64,000 bases of DNA from Iris pallida. Taxonomy: Eukaryota; Streptophyta; Magnoliopsida; Asparagales; Iridaceae. A program made the position numbers and the translations under genes. Positions 57,479-64,000 of this stretch are shown in pieces; position 1 is the first letter of the stretch, and every line of letters begins with the position of its first letter. The DNA is taken from positions 37,842,488 through 37,906,487 of the forward strand of contig JANAVB010029819.1 in assembly GCA_029216955.1 (NCBI GenBank), given 5' to 3'. The notes beneath the pieces were generated by a model, which saw nothing but the letters and a program-made list of their open reading frames with translations, did not search any database and had not been told where the DNA came from.

Positions 57479-58050
57479 CATCCCGGTTCCGTAAAATCAA
57501 ACTTTCTTGCATAAGCGTGATGTCGTGCGATTCTAAGTTGCGCTTGCACGTGACAAGCACCAAACGATCGATTGAATTCGCACAAAAGTTTCCAAGCAAA
57601 AAGTGTTGAATAAACACAAGATATATAAAAATTATTCTCTTTATTGATGTGAAGTATAGGTACAACGTCTTGAAACCAAGATTACAATCGCTCAAGCTCT
57701 CTTTCACTCTCTTTTTCTTTATACAATGAATTATGTCATGAGGCTTACAACTTAAGAACGAATATAATAGATGTTGTCTATACATTATGTCTCGTATGCA
57801 AGCTTCACTTCTTCAAAACAAATAAAGTAGAAACGTATACATACGTAAAAGACGCATATCTAATGCATATGCAAAAATCATATTAGACACGTTCACACTT
57901 CCATCCACTTCATACATCCAAACAACCCCCAAGTGACAAGGAGGGAGATGGAGGAACATGTGTTGCCCACCTACTAGTAACAAGTGGGTCTAAGAAGAGA
58001 TGATATCCGCTACAAAATGGTGGTCTTACCACAAGGTAATCTATTGGTAA
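57479..58050. other. Unassigned DNA, possible LTR remnant at its start
   Basis: TGTCACATCCCGGTTCCG at 57475 resembles gypsy LTR starts (TGTCACATCCCGG), but no partner or polypurine tract is seen. No gene seen. Confidence 0.3.
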
Positions 58051-58261
58051 TCTATTCTACTATATAATAGAAAAACTTAGATGGTGAAACTTTTGAATTC
58101 CGAAAATACCCTTACATACTTATACTAATTAAAAATAGTTCATTAATTTTAATAAGGACAACTTAGTAATTAGGAAGACTACCATTTGGTCTTCTTAAAA
58201 AGTCTTCCTAAATTAATTAAGAAATGTTAAAATACATGTAAGGCACGTGCACATATGCTAG
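58051..58261 (+). mobile_element. Small non-autonomous Helitron
   Basis: Starts TCTATTCTACTATATAATAG and ends with a short palindrome (GCACGTGC, about 58244-58251) and CTAG at 58258-58261, flanked by A (58050) and T (58262): Helitron insertion between A and T, no TSD. 211 bp, non-coding. Confidence 0.65.
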
Positions 58262-58562
58262 TACTAGTAAGGACAAAAGCGGATGTTAGTTTGAATTTCA
58301 AGTCAGAAAATAACTAAACGAAGGGGGGTCTTAGTGCTACTAGCGCAACACATGGACGGTCAATAATGACTGAAAGATAAATATCTCTCTCATACTACTG
58401 TATAGTATATTAGAATATATTTATTGATTTGACATAGTTTAACAGTTGGGATATATTTATTGATTTGACATAGTTTATTGATAATGACGGTCAATATACT
58501 TATTTATTGATAAATATCTCTCTCATACTACTGTATATTGGAATATATTGAAAGATAAATAT
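58262..58562. repeat. AT-rich stretch with short local duplications
   Basis: Words ATATTTATTGATTTGACATAG (58419, 58450) and ATAAATATCTCTCTCATACTA (58378, 58512) each occur twice. No gene seen. Confidence 0.6.
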
Positions 58563-59143
58563 CTACTCTGCATCCCATGTATTACTTAGCACACCCTAAG
58601 TGCTAAGTACACAATATTTTAAATGAATAAAATTAACATAAATGCTAAGTACACCCCACCAAATGACCAAAATATCATTTTCTATTCTAACCTAAAACCT
58701 ATCATCATTCCTAAGCACACCCCAGACATCATTTCTAACATCTCTACTCTCCTCTCTCCAACTGGCCCCCTCTCTTCTCCAAACCCAACGTCTTCTCCGG
58801 TCCCCTCTCTTCTCCGTTCGCCACACCATTGCCGAGGAGCTTTCGGATTGTTAGAACGAAATAAATTTCGAATTTTTTTTGGGTGTATTCACAGTTCTGC
58901 TTGAGCCTGGTCTGTCGAGCACACAGATTGGTGTTCGACCCAGGACAGTCGAACATTGTTGTGCACGTTCGACCAAAGTGGGTCGAACAGAAGATCACTT
59001 GTTCGACCTGTTTTGGTCGAACAATGGGGAGGCTGATGGGGTGTGCTAGAAAGGTCATGTGGGTATATGGGTCTTTTAACATTAATCTATTTTTCAACTT
59101 AAGCTATATGGGGTGTGCTAAGTAATGCATGGGGTGCGGATAG
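58563..59143. mobile_element. TIR element of unknown superfamily with TTCGACC cluster
   Basis: Ends pair as CATGTATTACTTAGCACACC (58576) and, on the other strand, CATGCATTACTTAGCACACC (59131 leftward), about 33 bp of inverted repeat in all. The interior (58920-59030) has three GTTCGACC and three GGTCGAAC or AGTCGAAC words. No clear TSD, no transposase. Confidence 0.65.
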
Positions 59144-59559
59144 CCGTGCCCTTAAGAGTTTTGCAAGATTTTATTTCCTACATCTCCGTTGAAGTTCAAA
59201 AACTCTACCAGATATTTCGCTAATATGGTATTAAAAAAAAAAGTTGTACTCCAGTAGTTGAGTATGAAATATAAATTATATTCTTGTAATGGGTTTCCTG
59301 GAAGAATTGATATTCCATAGTCCATATTCCCATCAGACCTGTTCCATGTTACACATGATCCGAATATATTTGGGTTCTTCACCATATATGATTCATGTCT
59401 TCTCCCAGGTGAAGATGATTATAGTTGACCATTATAGTAACACTATATACTAAAGCTTCATTGCTGTCTTACTATACAATTGAACATTTCAAAATTTTCA
59501 GTTCGACTCCTGAATTTTTTACATCAAGGGTCAAGGCGAAGATGCCGGTGATGATCTAC
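59144..59559. other. 3' flank of RopGEF gene
   Basis: No domain recognised. Presumably contains the 3' untranslated region of the minus-strand gene. Confidence 0.4.
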
Positions 59560-61937
59560 TTAGCAGTGCTTTGCCCTTCTTCCATAACACCAACGTCTGT
59601 ATCTTCTAAATGAGCTAGCCTTGGTTACTGTTATTATTTGTGCTTTGTTATCCAAGAAGCAACCCTCCTCGTTCTTATTGTACAAGCGCCCATCGACCCT
59701 GTTCATCTGATCGATCAGCGATTGCCTAATGTGGCCCAGCGGCGTCTCAGTGATTCCAGCAAGGTATACGTCGGAAAAGAAGTCAAACTTGAGGTTGGCA
59801 ATGGGGGTGGTGGGCTTCTTGAGGTCGTCTTCTTGCAGGATATCTCCTATTCTCGACAATATGCTGAATGCCAGGCTGACAAGAACTCTTGAATAGGCTT
59901 CAACAATGGCATGCCCAACATCCTGCATAAAAAAGGAAGGGGGAGATTAGTCCCCATTTATTAAGGATGTGGGTGCTTGTCAGTACAAAATTCCTAGGAG
60001 AAGTCACGAGCTCCTAATTTTTCAAATTTGACAATGAAAAGTCGTTGGATTACATTCATCTGATCCCTTAATTTTATCACGCGGCTAAAGAAAAAAAAGT
60101 ATAGTGAAATCCACGTGTCACATTCATATTATAAGTTCTTATTATGTGTTCTTATTCATGTTTTTGTAGTCAAATGTTATCAGTATGATCTTCATTGTAA
60201 ATATAGCAAGTTACTATAACATTTCCATCTAGATTACTGCAACAATTTATAGTTTCATGAGGTCTAAAAGAAAGAAGGCTAAATTTCAACTTGATAGCTT
60301 CAACTATTCCAGTTTTCAACTTGATACCCTAAACTTTAAAAGTAGACAATTTGATAGCATCAACTATTGAATTTTTTAGTCAGGCGTTAAGTTTTTCGTT
60401 TAAAAAAATTGGACTAAATTACCCGTGCTACCCCACCTACCCGCTGCCGACGCGACTGCTGTTGAGGAGGCGGGGGTGGGGGGTGGGGGGGTGGGGGGGG
60501 GTGGGGGTGGGGGGTGGTAGAGGATGGGGTATTGTCGTCATTTACCATTTTCTATTAACATCATAGGATATTAAGTTGTACAATTATAGTTGAGGTATCA
60601 AGTTGTCTAGTTTTAAAGTTTAAGGTATCAGGTTGAAACATTGGAATAGTTGTGGGTATCAAATTGAAATTAGGCCAAGAAGAATATGCTAACCTTGTTG
60701 TATTGGACCTTGGTGACATCAATAAAAGTCTGCGGAAGGTTTGGAAATTTATTCTTAAGAAGCTGATGAAGTGTCTCTGCTCTTTCCAGCAACATGCCAA
60801 TCTTCTCATGCTCAAGTCCATTGTCCCTCATGAAATTCCAAGGGTATCGGATTGGCAACCTCTTGCTTGCTTCTTCAGTCAAGCTCTGTTTCCAGGCAAA
60901 TATGGCACCCTCGAGCCGGTTCACTGTATCAAGCACACAGTGTTCGTTTTTCAAATTCAAGGAAAGCAATATTCCCTGGGCTGAGGAGGAGGCAGCAGTT
61001 ACAGACTGATATAAATCTTCACCCAAGCTGGCCTTTCCTGACTGCACAGAAACAATTGGACAGCTTATGCAGAAATTTCAAGATGATTTGAAATAATTGA
61101 TTTTTATGAATAAAATTTGGAATGGCAAATGGGAAAGCAGTGAGTTGAAACCATACATACCTTTGGAAGTGCATCCTTGACTGCAGTGGGAATGGGCAGT
61201 TGGAGCAACACTTGCTCATTGATGGATTTGGCAGCCTTAAGGACCTGATGAACAAACTTCCCCTGGAATACGAGTCTTTTACGTTGAGAAATGGAAAGCC
61301 CAGCATCTGGAACCTGCGGAGTTGGCAGCCACCACTTTTTGCTCAGCCTAGTGCTTCCATTCCCGCCTCGGCCTTCAGCTCTGCTGCCCCCTTCAGCGTA
61401 CCAAAACTCCGTATCTACCATCGACTCCATAATTTCCTGCAGATCAAATAGGTTTCAGTCCTAGAACATAGCAGTTGATAATAATCACTACCTACAAAAT
61501 CTTTATTCCTTGGTAAATCTCACTCAACTAACATACAGGGATGGCTGCAATCCCATACCAAGCAACCTAGAAATTTCTTATTAAATCGATATATTTAAAT
61601 TTCATCGTAAATCTGGTGACTTACAATAAGCATAGAATCTAGCTTCCGAAGCGCGGGCAGATTCATGTGGACATCTGAACGAGCCTTTGGTGTCATTATC
61701 TGCAACAAAGAAAGGAGAAGTATACAAGAGAAAGTTTTGGGATTCAGATAAGTAGAGATTAATAGCTGACTTGAGACTTACGTCCAACATCCGGCCATTG
61801 TCCCCATTTTGCTTTGCCGGTACTAGCTCAACCATGTAGTTAGTAGGGGAAAGCAACCAGTCCATTTCCCTACACCATCTGCTCTTTCTTTCTTCGGACA
61901 AGGGCTCCAGTTTCCACAACTCTCCAAAAACAGTTGC
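59560..61937 (-). CDS. RopGEF (PRONE domain) gene, 3' exons
   Basis: Encodes a plant Rho-of-plants guanine nucleotide exchange factor, which activates ROP GTPases at the plasma membrane in polar growth and signalling. Exons on minus, all with GT-AG borders: 61937-61782 ([22 protein letters not shown]), 61699-61625 ([19 protein letters not shown]), 61436-61161 ([24 protein letters not shown]), 61041-60694 ([33 protein letters not shown]) and 59922-59560 ([29 protein letters not shown], then a variable tail to stop). These cover the PRONE domain from its second third to its end. The first PRONE part with the SEVEMMKERFxKLLLGEDMSG-like block is not found up to 62390, where SINE and LINE sequence begins, so the 5' exons are beyond the window or lost. 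No internal stop in the joined exons. This is the only likely host gene here. Confidence 0.85.
60277..60676. mobile_element. Mutator-like MITE in RopGEF intron
   Basis: About 100 bp inverted repeats at both ends (GGCTAAATTTCAACTTGATA at 60277; on the other strand from 60676 GGCCTAATTTCAATTTGATA). Possible 9-bp TSD is weak (AAGAAAGAA against AAGAAGAAT). The right end lies about 12 bp inside the intron from the splice donor (60693). The middle is very G-rich. Confidence 0.7.
60471..60530 (+). repeat. G-rich tract, possible G-quadruplex
   Basis: Runs of 4-9 G separated by single T on plus (template strand of the gene), inside the MITE. Confidence 0.8.
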
Positions 61938-62194
61938 TGAAAGAAAAATAGAATTGAAGGTTCATGGAGTATCAGAACTAGCTTCGCTTTAGCAATCAGA
62001 GAAAAAAATTACATCATTATTCCATGTTTCATACAAACATTGGAATCCATCTCAAGGCTCTGATGGGAAACATCTACCCTATCTGAACAAAAAGAACAAG
62101 GCATGAAGTGTAAAATCTGCATCAGGGTTACAAATTTTTACCTAGTAGTATAAGCATGTACACAAAAAACAACTACTGATTTCCACATCCATTT
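61938..62194. other. RopGEF upstream intron or decayed 5' region
   Basis: After the acceptor TTTCTTTCAG (61938-61947) no PRONE sequence is seen. TTTTTGTTCAG|ATAGGG (near 62080) looks like another acceptor, but the following frame does not resemble RopGEF. Confidence 0.4.
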
Positions 62195-62196
62195 CT

Positions 62197-62244
<48 letters not shown>

Positions 62245-62259
62245 TGCACATATATATTG

Positions 62260-62292
<33 letters not shown>
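62195..62292. repeat. (CA)n and (AT)n microsatellites
   Basis: CA repeat 62201-62231 followed by AT-rich repeats up to 62292. Confidence 0.95.
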
Positions 62293-62294
<2 letters not shown>

Positions 62295-62386
62295 CAAATG
62301 AGCTCTAGCCTAGTGGTTAAGAGAGATGCATGCAGCCCAAGTGGTCGGAAGTTCGAGCCCCAGTGTATATATATATATATATATAT
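62293..62386 (+). mobile_element. tRNA-derived SINE remnant
   Basis: Box A TAGCCTAGTGG (62306-62316) and box B GTTCGAGCCCC (62351-62361) of an RNA polymerase III promoter, followed by an AT microsatellite. No tRNA cloverleaf forms, so it is a SINE head rather than a tRNA gene. It abuts the LINE fragment. Confidence 0.65.
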
Positions 62387-63858
62387 TATTTTATTTTTTT
62401 GGAAAAGGGGTAAATTTTATTCCAAAGGAAAAGCCATAATCATACAACATACAATCAGAGTGGGACTCCCACTCATCAATTCTCCATAGCAGTTACATCA
62501 AACTCGATGTTATGGAAAATGCCTACCGGTGGGGTGACCAGCCCCTCAAAGATCCGACGGTTTCGCTCCCGCCATACATGCCAAACCGAAGTAGCCAGTC
62601 GAACTCTGGCGGTTCGGAACCAGTCCTGCCCTCGTCCCCTGCTATCCCGGATCACCATGATGATGTCCCCAATACCTTTCCCGGAGGCAGGCACTCCCAA
62701 TCCACGACTCTGATCCGACCAGATCTGCCATGCCAGAGTGCACTCGAAGAAAATATGCTTAATAGATTCAGGCTCACACTTGGGGTCCAGAACTGGCACA
62801 CAAAACGAACTCAGGTGATCCCTAGTCAAAAGGCGGCCCAGTAGAAGCCTGTAGACACACAACTGCATCTTCCTGGCCAGACCCTTGCACCAAACGAACT
62901 CGCAGTCTGGACTCAGAGAAAAGGTGCGCCGGATGAGGTTGTAGCAGCTCCGGAACTGTAACTCCCCAGTTCCCGGAGTTGCTCCAGCCGGCTCCCAAAT
63001 CCACCGATCCGCAGGCAAAGCCGGATCAATGACTGTAGACATAATGATCTCACCCAGCTCCTCAGTGAACCGATAAGAACCCGGCCTCCACTCCCCATTC
63101 CATATGATGCGACTACACTTCAGACCACGTTTGTCCTCCTGATGAGTCGGGGCACCCCTGATGTCCAAAAGCGACCGCCGATCTAGCCAAGGATCCCGCC
63201 AGAGGTCCGTACCAGACCCATCCTTCATGACCCTCCGGATAGCAGACTTGAGCACCCCCCCTGTGTCTCAAGACAGTCTTGAACGTGACCGAATGGTTGT
63301 TGTCAGTAGAACACGTCCAAAAGTTGTCCTGCTTCACGTATCTGCAGTGCATCCAGTCCGTCCAGAGAGACCCCCCGCTGATGAATCTCCAAGCCAACTT
63401 AAGCGCAGAAGCCTCCCGAATCTCCAGCAACGGCCTGAGCCCCACTCCTCCCTCCTTCCTGGGACGACAGAGCTGCTCCCAGGAGATCGCATGCATACCC
63501 CCCATCCAAATGAAATCGGCACAGAGCCGCTCCACTTTTCCGAATAGTGGCCACAGGAAGGAGGATGGACTAAAGCCAGAAGTGGGCCACAGCCGAAATC
63601 ACCGATCTGACCAGCTCAATGCGTCCGCCAAATGACAGACCGGTTGCCTGCCAACCTTCCACTCTCCTCTGGACGTACTCCACCAGACTATGGCAGTCCT
63701 GATCTCATGCATAATTGACAGTGAGAGGCACTCCTAAGTAACGCACAGGAAGACCACTCCTCGCGATAGCCAGCACATCGGTCCGCTCCTCCTTCCGGGG
63801 GCACAGGGAGCTAAAGTAGACCCTACTCTTATCTTTGTTCATCTGGAGAGATGCATGT
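62387..63858 (-). pseudogene. L1-type LINE, reverse transcriptase C-terminal part
   Basis: From 63858 leftward: end of RT (MNKDKSRVYFSSLCP, GLPVRYLGVPL, WQATGLSFGGRIELV), then CADFIWMGG and WEQLCRPRKEGGVGLRPL (63113-63535), then the zf-RVT region (WRDPWLD, FVWCKGLARKMQLCVYRLLLGRLLTRDHL, HIFFECTLAWQIWS; 62476-63255). A frameshift at the C run near 63257 splits the two frames, and a stop occurs near 63710. The 5' part is absent: a copia LTR starts at 63859. The 3' end meets the SINE and AT repeat at 62387. Confidence 0.85.
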
Positions 63859-64000
63859 GTTGGCCCAATGATTGTATCATGTTTTTGAATATGGTTAATA
63901 TGTTAAGTTTAGCATTTCTTTATCACTAGTCTTCATACTATCGCTATAGCATTTCTACTTATACTTGTACCTTTGGTGATATATGCCTATTGGTTTACAT
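63859..64000 (+). repeat. Start of a copia-type LTR (cut by window edge)
   Basis: TGTTGGCCCAATGATTGTAT resembles the LTR start of the copia element at 47886 on minus (TGTTGGCCCATTGG). It breaks the LINE open frame. Most of the LTR lies outside the window. Confidence 0.5.

Noticed and set aside
57475..57800. Possible LTR beginning TGTCACATCCCGG
   Set aside because: Only the first bases look like a gypsy LTR. No partner LTR, primer site or polypurine tract was found, and the start overlaps the hAT target duplication.
62300..62362. Possible tRNA gene from box A and box B
   Set aside because: No acceptor stem or cloverleaf can be drawn and the anticodon arm is lacking. A SINE head fits better.

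Overview
The window is plant nuclear DNA, an angiosperm and probably a eudicot. The evidence is a spliced RopGEF (PRONE-domain) gene, plant-type Ty1/copia and Ty3/gypsy-Tat retrotransposons, a CACTA-like transposon carrying pieces of plant genes, an Au-like SINE and PIF/Harbinger, hAT and Mutator-like MITEs. The species cannot be named from the sequence. About 95% is transposable-element DNA in a deep nest, and the insertion order can be read from exact target-site duplications (TSDs).

Layout. (1) A minus-strand Ty1/copia element fills 1-3663 and 45078-47886. Its 5' LTR is 46700-47886 and its 3' end lies left of the window. A 397-bp PIF/Harbinger-type MITE (565-961, TSD TAA) sits inside its reverse transcriptase. 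(2) A minus-strand Ty3/gypsy Tat-like element (3664-45077, LTRs about 0.98 kb, TSD ATTAG) is inserted in the copia gag. It keeps gag and protease, has no visible reverse transcriptase, RNase H or integrase, and carries in antisense a spliced, now broken gene for a plant mobile domain (PMD) protein (5096-9604, plus strand). (3) Into its protease region went a plus-strand large retrotransposon derivative (LARD-1, 10685-34713, LTRs 4.39 kb, TSD TTCGC) whose own internal region is only about 1.3 kb and shows no coding domain. (4) Into that internal region went a younger minus-strand Tat element (16085-30010, LTRs about 1.30 kb, TSD CCCTC) with gag, protease, reverse transcriptase, two RNase H domains and integrase, and a small antisense gene with its own TATA box. 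(5) A CACTA-like element (36813-41756) sits in the gag of the outer Tat element. It carries a cullin-1 fragment, a receptor-like kinase fragment and a SINE.

To the right (47887-64000) are unresolved AT-rich DNA, a chromodomain-type gypsy remnant (about 50240-50585), a hAT-like element (50594-57471) split by a second LARD (50995-57172, TSD AGACT), a small Helitron (58051-58261), a TIR element (58563-59143), the RopGEF gene on the minus strand (59560-61937, 5' exons not found), a SINE remnant, a LINE 3' fragment and the start of another copia LTR.

The most interesting unit is the pair of Tat elements. Both have related LTR ends, the same primer-binding site (tRNA-Arg type), the same polypurine tract, a convergent antisense gene with a shared N-terminus, and a short motif (GAGCCGCAT or its complement ATGCGGCTC) repeated many times. 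The motif array lies upstream of the sense TATA box in the LTR, upstream of the antisense TATA box, inside the antisense intron, and inside the gag leader coding sequence. The outer element looks like a non-autonomous partner carrying a captured host-type gene, and the inner one is its enzyme-bearing relative. All open reading frames of the elements have stops or frameshifts, so this copy of the system is decaying.
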